Shown: positions 49,425 to 59,993 of the stretch, piece by piece
How positions within the stretch are numbered: position 1 is the first letter of the stretch
Layout of the letters: each line of letters opens with the position of its first letter
Assembly: GCA_943788245.1 (NCBI GenBank)
Contig: CALSPN010000004.1
Coordinates: 1 to 64,000, forward strand
Source of the DNA: an uncultured Verrucomicrobiae bacterium
GTDB taxonomy: Bacteria > Verrucomicrobiota > Verrucomicrobiia > Limisphaerales > AAA164-E04
Length of the DNA: 64,000 bases
Direction: 5' to 3'
The notes under the pieces: generated by a model
The model's database searches: none
What the model saw: only the letters and a program-made list of their open reading frames with translations
Told to the model about the DNA's origin: nothing
Program-made: the position numbers and the translations under genes

Positions 49425-50166
49425 TTACCACCATTTGAAAGATGGATCTGGTCTAGGGGCATTCCCATAATTCCATTCGTAAGCTTCCAACGGAAATTGA
49501 AAAAATTCAGTGTGAGAATCTCCAAACAATACATTGAAACGATACTCTCCTTTGAAATTATGCCACTGACTTTCTCTATCGTTTTTATTTCGATCTGCCC
49601 ACCATGGCCAATCTCCGGTAACCAGTTTATTGGATGGGCCCTTGATTAAGGCAGAACCTTTCATGGGTGTGGCCTGCGGAGTGCCTTTTGCAGCCCTGGA
49701 ATCACCTGTTACATGCTGAATCCTCAGCGTTTCTACGGCCCAAACCGTTAAGTAACTATTACCCCATGCGTCGAAACATGTTTTGGTACCCTTTGGAAAG
49801 TTACTAATCCAAAGTGAATCCCCTTTATCTGATGGACAATGGTAAGCTTCATCCGCGGGAACGTAGGCATTGAGCGGTCTTCTCTCTCTTGGCACATTCC
49901 CTCCATGTAAGGTCATCGTACCTGTGTTCCCCCCCAGTACTCCCCCACTGCTCGTAGGCAGGATAGAAGTCATTATTATCATCAATATACATGGCAAAGC
50001 CCAGACCATGCTGACGCATGTTGTTGTTACACTTGATCGTTCTAGCCTTTTCTTTGGCCCGCGACAAAGCGGGAAGAAGCATACCGGCAAGAATGGCGAT
50101 GATAGCGATGACCACCAACAATTCAATGAGAGTAAATGCGAGCATGCCCGTCTGGCTTTTTTTCAT
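49425..50166 (-). CDS. Prepilin-leader protein, H-X9-DG type (frame-disrupted)
   Basis: A secreted pseudopilin-like protein of about 245 residues. It begins [20 protein letters not shown], a type IV prepilin leader with the cleavage Gly-Met and the conserved Glu (FTLIE). The body has [15 protein letters not shown] and the C-terminal FGDSHTEFF, equivalent to the DG-H motif of this family. One frame change near 49925 lies between two C-runs, consistent with an indel error. These proteins occur in many paralogues in Verrucomicrobiota and Lentisphaerota and are thought to be exported by type II secretion or pilus-like machinery; the role is unknown. It lies next to a second paralogue. Confidence 0.85.
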
Positions 50167-50225
50167 GGATTCAAAGTGTCTTGAGTGGATTAGATGAACA
50201 AGTGCTTATACTCTTTTTTTTCAAT

Positions 50226-50984
50226 TCAACGCGGTGTGACCTGCTGAACGGCATTGGGATTTTTCTCTTCTCTAAAGAGGTTCGTGACCACTTTCGTTGC
50301 AGGAAGAAACTCAGCATGACCATCCAAAAACACGTAATTGGCCCCCTGATTGTGTCGTTGAGCAGCCAGGCGACGTTCATTGCTGAGTCGGCTGGTTTGC
50401 TGGTTATAGGGTAGATGACTGGGTTTCCAGACATCATTGAGATTAGTAATGGCATCTCGAATACCAGTCACAATTGGCCGCCATGAACCTGCTGCGTTAT
50501 CTCCAATATGAATACTGTTGGAGGGTTCCTGAAATGCTGTAATTTTCGATGGACCAATTTGCTCAGTACCAATCATATCCTCCTTGTTTCTAAACTTCCA
50601 TGCATTGATCGAATAGGTAATGATCTGCTTCTCCTTGGGATTTCGGTTAGGATAACTAGGGCACTTGTATATGCGAATGCCGCTGAAGTTCTCCTCGGTC
50701 CCGCCTTCTGGCATGTAATCCATATAAACTAGAAACCATGGATGCCCATTGCCGCGAGGAATGGAACCCTCATTTTCGTCTGAATACAAAATCATCGCCA
50801 GTCCGGTTTGCTTGAGATTATTGATGCAGGATATTGCTTTCGCTTTCGCCTTTGCCTTGCCGAGGGCCGGTAACAACATCCCTGCGAGAATTGCAATAAT
50901 TGCAATGACAACCAACAACTCAATGAGTGTGAAACCCTTGCGATTTCTCAAGGCGTCAACAGATAAAGGAAAAGATATCTTCAT
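50226..50984 (-). CDS. Prepilin-leader protein, H-X9-DG type
   Basis: An intact 252-residue paralogue of the neighbouring gene. It starts at 50984 and carries the prepilin leader [20 protein letters not shown] with the cleavage Gly and FTLIE. The body shows [20 protein letters not shown], then [13 protein letters not shown] and the defining [16 protein letters not shown], the H-X9-DG-H signature. It is 60 bases upstream of the other prepilin gene on the same strand and may be cotranscribed with it. Function is not known; a structural or matrix role is suggested by the family. Confidence 0.9.
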   Translation of the reverse strand: MKISFPLSVDALRNRKGFTLIELLVVIAIIAILAGMLLPALGKAKAKAKAISCINNLKQTGLAMILYSDENEGSIPRGNGHPWFLVYMDYMPEGGTEENFSGIRIYKCPSYPNRNPKEKQIITYSINAWKFRNKEDMIGTEQIGPSKITAFQEPSNSIHIGDNAAGSWRPIVTGIRDAITNLNDVWKPSHLPYNQQTSRLSNERRLAAQRHNQGANYVFLDGHAEFLPATKVVTNLFREEKNPNAVQQVTPR

Positions 50985-51133
50985 AGACTTTGCTTACTGA
51001 CGGCAAGATGTCATTATCTCGTCGCACTTGGTTTTGGGATTTGTTATTCTTTAGCTGTTTTGAGCACTCAACAAGAGCAAAAAATAATATTTTTTGCTTT
51101 CTGGATTTTCAAACAGATCGACATTTTATTCCG

Positions 51134-54100
51134 CTAATTCAATGGTTTGACAACCATGACCCGGAAAAACAACATGGACGATTCGCGCTCTCTTTGAATC
51201 TGGAAAGTCAATTCCCCTTCATCAGCGAGCTTGGATTCCAGCAGTTTCCAGGAACGATCCGTGAGATTCGCTTTGGATTGTAAAATATAGGCTCTTCCCG
51301 GAACTGTGCTTAATTCCAGTTGCAAATTCATTGCGTTATCAAGAGTAACCGAAGTGATTTTTGTCACACTATTGAACTCACGAGGATCCGTCCCTGCTTC
51401 AAATTCATCACGGTTGACATGACCATCTGAATCAGGGTCTGCGTTTTCTCCACTGACCTTAGAATCTGCCCGTTCGCTCAAGGTAAAGAAACCGACCAAC
51501 CAGTCTTCATAGCTGACTGAGATTCCTTCCTCTCGAACCCCCACGTTGAGTTGTCTTGTGGTCGTTAAATCACCATCGGTCACGTGAACCTGAAGCAAGT
51601 AATCGCCAGTAAAAGGAAAGCGGACCATCGTGGGTATGAGGGAATCATTTTGGAAGGAAACCCCGCCAGGACCAGATACTTGCTCCCATTGAACCTCAGT
51701 AAGCCCGGGCTGCAATGGCAAGCCATCATCGCTCCATTCACCTTCCAGGGCTACCCATGTTTTTGGTTCGACCCACATTTCGGAAACCAATTGCACTTCA
51801 GGCGCCCGGTTGTCAGGGGACGATTCAGCGTTTATCTGCATGTCAAAGCTGATGTCACTGCTTGTGGCATTGGCTTGATGTATTTCCACGGCAATCACAT
51901 TCTGCCCTTCAACGAGCAGATTCGGATCTATAGAAGATTCAAAAAAAGTATTTTCATCATCCCCACCCACTACAGCCAGGGCAAATGTCTGATGAGACAC
52001 ATCACCTTCAGACAGATTATGGCGGAGGATTTCCTGCCCATTCAAATAAACGATCGCGCCATCATCGCGAATCAGGCCAAGTTTCATGCTCTGCACACTC
52101 GATGGCCGAGCTATCTGGATAAATTTACGGAAATAATAAGTGACCGCTTTATCGGACGCGTTTCCTCCGAATGATATCACGGTTCTCTCATCCCCGTCTC
52201 CATACCCAAACTGAGCACTTCCCGATTTCCAATCGGCATCGCTGAAATCCAAATGAACCCATTGATCAGGCTGAGGCATGTCATCATCCATGTATTTCCA
52301 GGCAGAGCCTGATGCGATCAGAGTTTGATTGCCTACCTGCCTTTCAACGGTAAGCTTCAGCTGTGAGGTTGAAATCAAGGCCCCATCGGATACGGATAAT
52401 TCAACAAGCCAGTCCCCCACCCCGGGAGCAGACACTCGAGTTTGCGCAAGACCTGAGTCTTCAAAATACAAAACACCCGGTCCAGAAATCTGTTTCCAGT
52501 GAACGCTCAAGTTTTCGGAAGATTCAGGCAATCCATCATCCTGAGCTTTCCCATTGAGTTCGAACACAGCTGGTAAGCTCAGCACGGTAATTGCCTGATC
52601 TATTCCAGCAATTGCAATAGGAGCTTTGTTGCCATCATTTTCGCCCCCCGGAGAAGGTTGATCCTGGCTCGACCGCCAATTGATGGGATCATTCCCATAG
52701 GACCGGGCATCTAGGCGCTCAATGGAAGCTCCAGAACTCAAGCTCAAGTCAGGCCATGGCAGTGTGCTATCATACCGCACCTCATCCACAGCGATCATAG
52801 GAACAACTTCCCCATCAGTTGTAACATTTGGTGTATCTGGGCGCATCAATCGTATGCGTTCACCGTTGGCCTGCAGATTACCCTCAAAGGGCCCAAAAAC
52901 CCTAACATTTCCTGGAATGGCAAAGGCAGAACGGAACTGATCCGGACTCACATTCACAATCAGCATGATTTCATCGGGATCCATCGAAACGCCAACAGGA
53001 AAGGAAAACCCGATGCCCTCCACTTTCCATGTATTGGATGGAGCCTCCAAATCAAAAAGAGTGATGCGTTGATTGGAAATATTTTTGATTTCCAGAAATT
53101 CCGGTTTACCTCCGTCCGGTGCATAGCCGATTTCATTGATCACCACAGGCCCCACCAATGGCTCAGCATTCGACGCACCCAAGGTCAATTGGGTTTGTGG
53201 AGGGTAGTGCACCTGACCGCTGCTGGTGTAATATTGACCAAAGGAAACACCGTTTGCAGAGGCACCAAAGTCAAAACCATGACTGTAACCCGTGAGTTCG
53301 CCTTGAGCGTCAGCAGAAAATAGAAAAACGGATTCTCCAATAGAGCTGAATGTAAAACTGGGATCGATACCGGGTATTGAATTGAAATCAGACTCCGTCA
53401 CCACCAGATAAGCACCAGAAGGAATCCGCGTTCCCTGCGGAAAGACATATTTGGCCGGTGTATTTTTATCATCTGTTAGATACCACCCTCCGATGTCGGC
53501 CTCTTGCTCGCCCGGATTAAAGAACTCTACGGAGTCCAATTGAGGCAAGTCCGTGTGGGCTAGCATTTCGGTGATGAGGACACGCGCGAGTCCGGCCTTG
53601 ATATCCTCTCTACCCGGGCTCCCCCATCGCTGACTGGATGCGCGCCACGAGGATGCCTGCGATTGATCCTGTAATTGGGACGTTTGCAATGGCACTAGAG
53701 AAAACCCACCTCCATCGGGTGTCAAAGGCCACGGCTGAACATCATCATACTCCAGTGAAAAAATAATTCCCCCTGCGGCATGCACAAGTGTCAGTCGTTC
53801 TCCACCATTATTCAAACTACCAGTATAGCTACCGGCAAGCGGCACGGAGGGATAGCGACTTCGGAATTTTGTTTCGTTTTTTGCCAAAACCAGATGAGCT
53901 CCTGATTCGATGACATAACCGTTCGGGAACGTGAAATCAATGCCGTCAGTAAAAGACACACCACTTAGATCGAGTGAAGTGGAGGCCACATTCTTGAGTT
54001 CAATAAACTCATAAACATCTTCATCCTCCCCCGTATCATCTGCATGTGGATGATACATGATTTCAGTCACCAGTAGTTCATTAAAGGAGCGTGCAACAAT

Positions 54101-57100
54101 AAAATCTGTTTGAGCAAGAGCACTCCACTCACCATTGCTCACCGATCGTGCCGCGAATTGCACATGCTCATTTATCGTGATCGATCCCTGATAAAGTCGT
54201 GCACCTGGGGCGAAGCCACCTCCTGCCAATCTTGGATCGCTTCCATCCAGTGTGAAATAAACCCGATTCGCATTCCCCTTATTCACTTCCAATGGAAACC
54301 CATCCTGCACAATCCCACCGAACTGGTTCAAGACGGGTGCATTAACATCCGGGTATAGATCATCTCGCTGTAATTGACTGAAAACAATATCGGCTCTGCG
54401 CCGTATGAAATTGTTGACCACGTTGTTGATCGTACGGATCCAGTTATTGTCTCTTGTGAATGGATCCGACCTTTTGGAATCACCCCAGCGTGCCGATTCT
54501 GCAACCACGGCCCGGTCTATTTCCTCTTTGCGTTTCAGAAAAAGCTCCGTAGCCCGTTCGCGAGTCAAGACACCACCGTTGAACATGTGTTTGTGAATAT
54601 GGTCGGCGACCTTCAAACGGAACTCATCATTATCCTGCAGTTTCTGCCATAAATATTGCGGATTAAAATATTGAAAACTACTCCCCGCACTGTAGGGCCC
54701 TGTCCGATCCTGATTCACATTCAACAAAGTATGCTCCGCATCATGCACAAAATGCTGGAAGCCAAAATCACCCAGGCGATTGCGTATCGAATAAAAATTA
54801 TTTGGCCGGGTGTTGCCCAGAAAGTTAGAGATTGGAGCGTCCAGGTTTCCGCCATAGAGGATGATCAGCATGTAATCGATTAAGTTGGGCACATCCACCA
54901 ACACGGGATATTCAGGATTGCGCGTCCCATCAGGATTATTCCCCAAGACACGCTGATAAGCGGCATCACTTGAAAATCCTGCCCGTGCCGCATCAAAAAG
55001 AGTGCGCCAGTCTTCGAGGTTGCCATCCGTTGCGTTGATCGTGTAGGGACCCGCTTCTACCTTGACGACATCATAATCGTCTTTATCGCCTCCATAATAT
55101 GATTCTCCATATGACGCCTCGGGGCGCTCCACGGTGTTATACAGGCCCCAGTACATGCCATTAATGTAGAGATGCACATACTCGCCACGCTCAGCGTTGT
55201 GTCCCATGGCCAATTGAAGATCCCGATTGTATTGATCTCTGAGAAAGATACCACGACTGTCTCCCTGAAAACTCCAGGAGTAGTTTTGAAATGTCCTGAG
55301 GTCAAATCCATCAAAGGATTGAGCTGCATCTTCGCCAAAGACTGGATAATTTAATTTGGGTTCGCCGTATTCATTTCGGAAAAAGAGACGCAGGGCATGT
55401 TTGGGATTGTTCGTACTCCGGCTAAAACCACCTCTTACCCGAATCCCGGCATTGATTTGAAAACCATCCTTTCCGTCCGGATAAATGAGCTCGACCGAAC
55501 AAGGACGCTCCCATTGACGGCCATCTCGCGAGGGGTTGGCATAGATTCCGTTTGAAGAACCAAACATGTCATCCAGATCCATTACGATGGAATAGGAGGG
55601 AATCGTCTGCATGTCCTCGATGATGGTGTCACGATAATCAGGATGATTGACCACCTCAGGATCCATTCCGTAATCAACCGTATTACTTCCCCATTGTGCC
55701 GGCCACCCTTCCGGAGCCCGTCCATTGGAGGCCTGTTGAATCACATCCTCGAGAAAGATGTAGGTCTGGGTATCTGTATTGGAAGGTTCGTATCCTTCGC
55801 GAAATGCTCTGGCCCTTACAGTTGTTGTTTGATTGATGGTGATAGGGTCACCAAAGGTCCGGCCATTGGAGGGGGACGGTTCCGTACCATCCAGTGTATA
55901 GCGGATCACCGCAAACTCCGTTGAGGTCAAGATGGTCAGTTCAAATGGACTCGCGTAAAACCCGCGATCCTGATTAAATTTCGTGTCTGCCACAAAGGCC
56001 AAAGATCCTTCTGCATTGAGTTCTCCCGGTGTTGCCTCAGCGAAATAGTGATTGGCTTTTTCCTCTACCTTGTATTCCGAGAGAGAGGCATCCAGAAAAA
56101 CATCCGCATCATCGGCTGCAGCATTGAGCACCTGAACAGCCAGCAAATTTGAACCTGACTTCAATTCAGACATGAAGCGAGTGATGGCAAAACTCTCCCA
56201 TTGAGAAGCACCGTGTATGCCTGTCGCATTGCTGTTCCACGCAGCATTGCTTGGCGCCTTGTCCCGCGCCACTTCTACTCCGTTCAGAAAAGCAACGAAA
56301 CCATCGTCATACTTCAACTTCAAGGTCATTGATTCCAATTGCGCAGGATCATCAATGCTGAAGGGAATCCGTGTGTAGAAGGACGCGTGCTTTTCGTGCA
56401 TCTGACTGATAATGTCCGTTTGAAGTGCCGAGTTCACTCCGCCTGCGCGGCCTGTGGTCTGAACTTCGAGGCCGCCACTGGCTACATCACCAACCAATCG
56501 AAATTTACTTCCATCAAAGCGGCGAAACCGACCCTGTGCCGCAAAGAGCTCGAGACCGGCTCCCCCTCCCCGTTCATAGAACACAAGACGCAGTGGATAT
56601 GCCCCGGCTTTGGCAAATTGCATGATAGCCACAGTGTCAGCAGGCGCTCTGGGGTTTGGAAAAGACATACTTTGGTCTCCCACCTCAAGACTGAATCCAT
56701 CATCGCTATTGACACCGAAAGACCAGTAACCGTCTTCGGGAATGATCACGGTTCCGATTGCCAGAACCACAAAATCATCTTGATTAACCCCGATACTCAC
56801 ACCAGGAAAAGGTGCATCATCACCATAATTGCCAGCACCTCCTGTATCAAAAAAGTTGAGAACAGGAGCCAACTCGGTAACAGAACCCACTTGTAAAGAA
56901 GGAGATTTGATCACTGACTCCGCTGTGGTAATATGCACGACAGGCGACCGAGCGTCTATTTTTTGAACGGTAAAACCCGGAGTGAAGGCCTGATACCCAA
57001 TGCCAGCCTTTCCCGTAGACCAATGAGCATCAGAAAATCCACTTTGATACCACTGCGTTGATTCAGCAGGACCATCCGCAATACGAAACTTCAAGTCAGC

Positions 57101-57589
57101 CCCGGAATTCAACAGGATCGATTCACTGACAACCTGCCCCTGCCCATAAGACACATCGCGGTATTGCGTTGGATAAGGATTGAACGCTGTTGCAAGAGTC
57201 ACTCCATCAGAATGTATTAATGCCAGAAATTCTCCGTCGGAGCTAAGCTTGAAATTGGTATGCAACGGTTTGTCCGGATTTTTTCGATCCTTACCCGACG
57301 CCCACACTATCAACAATTCTTTGGGGGCCAATATGGTCGATGGAAATTGCCATTCAGTGAGATTGTCCGCATCGTTGCTCAGAAACCAACCTGTTAAATC
57401 GACGGTTACATTGGAGGGATTGTAGAGCTCAATCCAATCTGAACTGCCTCCATCTTCATCTTGAGCAGTGAGCCCATTGCTTGCCATGAACTCGGAAATC
57501 ACTACCTGACCTTTCGATTGGGCGGAAAACGAGAAAATCAAGCACAGGATCACACACATTTGGAGAAACCATTTGTTTCGCATGGTCAA
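51134..57589 (-). CDS. Giant secreted LTD / CotH protein
   Basis: An intact 2151-residue secreted protein. A signal peptide (MCVILCLIFSFSAQSKG) leads into a lamin-tail domain (VVISEFMASNG, SSDWIELYNPSN), then PA14-like beta regions (GYWSFGVNSDDGFSLEVGD), a chitobiase-like C-terminal domain (AVIRYTLDGTEPSPSNG) and a CotH kinase-like domain (about 660-1060) with GIRVRGGFSRSTNNPKHALR and FQHFVHDAEHTLLN. A second chitobiase-like module, three more lamin-tail domains (LLVTEIMYHP, VLITEMLAHTD, VVINEIGYAPDGG), PKD-like domains (GIDQAITVLSLP, WKQISGPG) and a C-terminal NRDEFEAGTDP calcium-loop motif follow. No sorting motif was found. It is probably cell-surface or extracellular, and its large size and mixed domains suggest attachment or polymer binding. 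Confidence 0.9.
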   Translation of the reverse strand: MTMRNKWFLQMCVILCLIFSFSAQSKGQVVISEFMASNGLTAQDEDGGSSDWIELYNPSNVTVDLTGWFLSNDADNLTEWQFPSTILAPKELLIVWASGKDRKNPDKPLHTNFKLSSDGEFLALIHSDGVTLATAFNPYPTQYRDVSYGQGQVVSESILLNSGADLKFRIADGPAESTQWYQSGFSDAHWSTGKAGIGYQAFTPGFTVQKIDARSPVVHITTAESVIKSPSLQVGSVTELAPVLNFFDTGGAGNYGDDAPFPGVSIGVNQDDFVVLAIGTVIIPEDGYWSFGVNSDDGFSLEVGDQSMSFPNPRAPADTVAIMQFAKAGAYPLRLVFYERGGGAGLELFAAQGRFRRFDGSKFRLVGDVASGGLEVQTTGRAGGVNSALQTDIISQMHEKHASFYTRIPFSIDDPAQLESMTLKLKYDDGFVAFLNGVEVARDKAPSNAAWNSNATGIHGASQWESFAITRFMSELKSGSNLLAVQVLNAAADDADVFLDASLSEYKVEEKANHYFAEATPGELNAEGSLAFVADTKFNQDRGFYASPFELTILTSTEFAVIRYTLDGTEPSPSNGRTFGDPITINQTTTVRARAFREGYEPSNTDTQTYIFLEDVIQQASNGRAPEGWPAQWGSNTVDYGMDPEVVNHPDYRDTIIEDMQTIPSYSIVMDLDDMFGSSNGIYANPSRDGRQWERPCSVELIYPDGKDGFQINAGIRVRGGFSRSTNNPKHALRLFFRNEYGEPKLNYPVFGEDAAQSFDGFDLRTFQNYSWSFQGDSRGIFLRDQYNRDLQLAMGHNAERGEYVHLYINGMYWGLYNTVERPEASYGESYYGGDKDDYDVVKVEAGPYTINATDGNLEDWRTLFDAARAGFSSDAAYQRVLGNNPDGTRNPEYPVLVDVPNLIDYMLIILYGGNLDAPISNFLGNTRPNNFYSIRNRLGDFGFQHFVHDAEHTLLNVNQDRTGPYSAGSSFQYFNPQYLWQKLQDNDEFRLKVADHIHKHMFNGGVLTRERATELFLKRKEEIDRAVVAESARWGDSKRSDPFTRDNNWIRTINNVVNNFIRRRADIVFSQLQRDDLYPDVNAPVLNQFGGIVQDGFPLEVNKGNANRVYFTLDGSDPRLAGGGFAPGARLYQGSITINEHVQFAARSVSNGEWSALAQTDFIVARSFNELLVTEIMYHPHADDTGEDEDVYEFIELKNVASTSLDLSGVSFTDGIDFTFPNGYVIESGAHLVLAKNETKFRSRYPSVPLAGSYTGSLNNGGERLTLVHAAGGIIFSLEYDDVQPWPLTPDGGGFSLVPLQTSQLQDQSQASSWRASSQRWGSPGREDIKAGLARVLITEMLAHTDLPQLDSVEFFNPGEQEADIGGWYLTDDKNTPAKYVFPQGTRIPSGAYLVVTESDFNSIPGIDPSFTFSSIGESVFLFSADAQGELTGYSHGFDFGASANGVSFGQYYTSSGQVHYPPQTQLTLGASNAEPLVGPVVINEIGYAPDGGKPEFLEIKNISNQRITLFDLEAPSNTWKVEGIGFSFPVGVSMDPDEIMLIVNVSPDQFRSAFAIPGNVRVFGPFEGNLQANGERIRLMRPDTPNVTTDGEVVPMIAVDEVRYDSTLPWPDLSLSSGASIERLDARSYGNDPINWRSSQDQPSPGGENDGNKAPIAIAGIDQAITVLSLPAVFELNGKAQDDGLPESSENLSVHWKQISGPGVLYFEDSGLAQTRVSAPGVGDWLVELSVSDGALISTSQLKLTVERQVGNQTLIASGSAWKYMDDDMPQPDQWVHLDFSDADWKSGSAQFGYGDGDERTVISFGGNASDKAVTYYFRKFIQIARPSSVQSMKLGLIRDDGAIVYLNGQEILRHNLSEGDVSHQTFALAVVGGDDENTFFESSIDPNLLVEGQNVIAVEIHQANATSSDISFDMQINAESSPDNRAPEVQLVSEMWVEPKTWVALEGEWSDDGLPLQPGLTEVQWEQVSGPGGVSFQNDSLIPTMVRFPFTGDYLLQVHVTDGDLTTTRQLNVGVREEGISVSYEDWLVGFFTLSERADSKVSGENADPDSDGHVNRDEFEAGTDPREFNSVTKITSVTLDNAMNLQLELSTVPGRAYILQSKANLTDRSWKLLESKLADEGELTFQIQRERESSMLFFRVMVVKPLN

Positions 57590-57673
57590 ATTCAGAGCAA
57601 AATTCAGGCCATTTCAAAATACTAAATCGTTTTCAAAAACAGAACATTGTAATCAGGTTCATCAGGGAGCAAA

Positions 57674-59260
57674 ATGATCTCACTCATGGATCATGACACA
57701 CCACAGGTAAACATCCTCCTAACGCTCGAAGAAAGTGAATCTAAAGACGCGTGGAAACATGCATGTGCCGATGCTTTGGGTGTGCCTTTGGAGCGGATAA
57801 AAGAGGTTCGACTGCGAAAACGATCCATCGATGCACGCCAGAGAACAATCAAAGTTCAACTCCGACTTGATGTGGGGCTGGATGCTTCGCTGCCAGAATT
57901 AGAATCTCCCGCAAACAGTTACCTGAAAATCTCTGAAAAAGCCCGTAAGGTGATCATTGTGGGCAGTGGTCCAGCCGGATTGTTTGCCGCACTGCAAGTC
58001 ATTTCGCTTGGAATGCAACCCATTGTATTGGAGCGTGGAAAGGATGTTTCTTCCCGTCGATTCGACTTGGCCCCTCTGTTAAGAGAAGGGGTAGTAAACG
58101 AAGAATCGAACTATTGTTTCGGGGAGGGTGGTGCAGGAACTTTTTCGGATGGAAAACTTTACACACGAGCCAAAAAGCGGGGGCCGGTTGCGGACATTTA
58201 CCGCACTCTAGTTGCGCACGGGGCCCCGGAGAACATTCTCATCGAATCACATCCTCACATTGGCTCAAATTTATTGCCCAATGTGGTTCGAAAGATGCGT
58301 GAATCGGTAATCGCTGCCGGTGGCGAAGTGCATTTTCAAACTAAGGTCACGGACTTGATCCTCTCGAAGGATCGTATCACTGGAGTAGTATGCAATGAAA
58401 ACAAATCCTTTGAAGCAAAAGCGGTGATTCTCGCAACGGGGCATTCGGCACGCGATATTTATCAGTTGCTAAATGACAAAAAGATCCTTCTTGAATCAAA
58501 ACCCTTTGCGATAGGAGTTCGCATCGAACATTCCCAATCTTTCGTCGACCTTCATCAGTATCACCTGCAATCAGGGGAGCAACGGCCAAATGCACTCCCT
58601 GCGGCAAGTTATCGATTGGCTACAAAAATTGATCATCGCGGGGTCCATTCCTTTTGCATGTGCCCCGGAGGCTTCATTGTTCCAGCAGCCACTTCCAATT
58701 CCGAAATCGTGGTGAATGGCATGAGCTTATCCAGAAGAGATTCTGCTTTTGCCAACAGTGGTATGGTCGTCACTGTCGAACCAGAAGATACCTCACATTA
58801 CGAAAAAGAGCACGGGCCGCTGGCTGGCATTATTTATCAACAAAAAATCGAGCACGCCGCCAAGCAAGCTGGTGGCGGAGGTCAGGTTGCACCTGCTCAG
58901 CGAGTCACCGATTTCCTCAAAGGAGCAGTTTCGTCGACATTACCCAAAACCAGCTATTTTCCTGGCACTGAATCGGTTGACCTGAATGAATTATTGCCCG
59001 CCGAAATCACTCGAAGACTGAAGCAAGGCTTCACACTCTTTGGCAATCAGATGCCAGGCTACATTACTGATTCGGCCATCCTTATTGGTTTCGAAACTCG
59101 AACCAGTTCGCCCGTAAGAATCCCAAGAGATCCCGATACTCTCGAACACCCCATGGTCAAAGGCTTATATCCTTGCGGTGAAGGAGCAGGCTATGCAGGC
59201 GGTATTGTCAGTGCTGCTTTAGACGGATTGAGGTGTGCTCAGGCAATCAAGAACGCCTGA
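57674..59260 (+). CDS. FAD-dependent dehydrogenase (COG2509-type)
   Basis: A 528-residue flavoprotein. An N-terminal ~100-residue domain (ALGVPLERIKEVRLRKRSID) precedes the FAD-binding Rossmann motif VIIVGSGPAGLFAALQVISL at about residues 99-118. FAD-ribose contacts follow (LERGKDVSSRRFDL) and the conserved EGGAGTFSDGKLYTR. The C-terminal part has KGLYPCGEGAGYAGGIVSAA, the second GG region. It matches the NAD(FAD)-utilising dehydrogenase family whose substrate is unknown. It is divergent from the giant LTD/CotH gene with about 85 bases between them, and starts at ATG 57674 or at the ATG four codons later (MDHDTP). Confidence 0.92.
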   Translation: MISLMDHDTPQVNILLTLEESESKDAWKHACADALGVPLERIKEVRLRKRSIDARQRTIKVQLRLDVGLDASLPELESPANSYLKISEKARKVIIVGSGPAGLFAALQVISLGMQPIVLERGKDVSSRRFDLAPLLREGVVNEESNYCFGEGGAGTFSDGKLYTRAKKRGPVADIYRTLVAHGAPENILIESHPHIGSNLLPNVVRKMRESVIAAGGEVHFQTKVTDLILSKDRITGVVCNENKSFEAKAVILATGHSARDIYQLLNDKKILLESKPFAIGVRIEHSQSFVDLHQYHLQSGEQRPNALPAASYRLATKIDHRGVHSFCMCPGGFIVPAATSNSEIVVNGMSLSRRDSAFANSGMVVTVEPEDTSHYEKEHGPLAGIIYQQKIEHAAKQAGGGGQVAPAQRVTDFLKGAVSSTLPKTSYFPGTESVDLNELLPAEITRRLKQGFTLFGNQMPGYITDSAILIGFETRTSSPVRIPRDPDTLEHPMVKGLYPCGEGAGYAGGIVSAALDGLRCAQAIKNA

Positions 59261-59499
59261 CACATTTCGCGCTAATTGAGGTGTCCACTTCAAGACCGAT
59301 GCGCGTTTAAGGCCAAAAAATCAGACCGATGGCTGCAAGCCATAACGTCGAGTCCTTCCCCTCGGGAGCCATAGAGTATAGCCTCCACTCACGCCGTAAC
59401 CGGACTCCAAAGAGCTCAAAAAATGTCACACGCATCGAATGAGACATGGTTCACCCTTGAAAATATATGGAGAACAACATATGATTTGAATCATGACAC

Positions 59500-59985
59500 A
59501 TGAAAATGTTATTCGTCACTTTCGTTTTAGTTAGCTTATCGGGCTCAATACAGATTTCACTGGCTCAGGGCTTTTACGCCGTCTCGAGGCCAACCATCAT
59601 GCATCCTGCACGAGGCGTGTTTTTTGGACCTGTGCTTGCTCGTCCACAAATAGTGCAAGGAGGAGGAGCGCAAACATTCGCTCAACAGAAGCAAAGCCCA
59701 AAAGCAATCACTCCGTGGGCTCAAAGCGATTCCAAAGCAGTTTCAAGAGATCAAATTCTATCCCGTATAGAGCGATTGTGGGGTCAGGTCCGACGTGGAC
59801 AAACTCAGGCGATGTATGCATTGGCAAAAATTTATGAGAAAGGGAATCCATTAGAACCACAACCCGCCATGAGTCACAGACTTCTCGTTATGGCAGCCCA
59901 AAAGGGCCACAAACGAGCCCTTGCTGATTTACGCAAGCAATCCAGCAAGGGCACAGACAGCAAAACGGCTAAATTGGAGAAATGA
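59500..59985 (+). CDS. Small secreted Sel1/TPR-like protein
   Basis: A 161-residue protein with a signal peptide (MKMLFVTFVLVSLSGSIQIS, cleaved after SLAQ). The middle is Gln- and Pro-rich. The C-terminal half has an AMYALAKIYEKGNP and SHRLLVMAAQKGHKRALADL pair that resembles a Sel1/TPR repeat. It is convergent with the MauE gene, nine bases apart. No known family beyond the repeat; a protein-binding role in the periplasm is possible. Confidence 0.7.
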   Translation: MKMLFVTFVLVSLSGSIQISLAQGFYAVSRPTIMHPARGVFFGPVLARPQIVQGGGAQTFAQQKQSPKAITPWAQSDSKAVSRDQILSRIERLWGQVRRGQTQAMYALAKIYEKGNPLEPQPAMSHRLLVMAAQKGHKRALADLRKQSSKGTDSKTAKLEK

Positions 59986-59993
59986 GCAATTCA

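Noticed and set aside
54110-56896. Several + strand open frames opposite the giant LTD/CotH gene
   Set aside because: They lie within an intact 6.4-kb gene and have no recognisable protein features.
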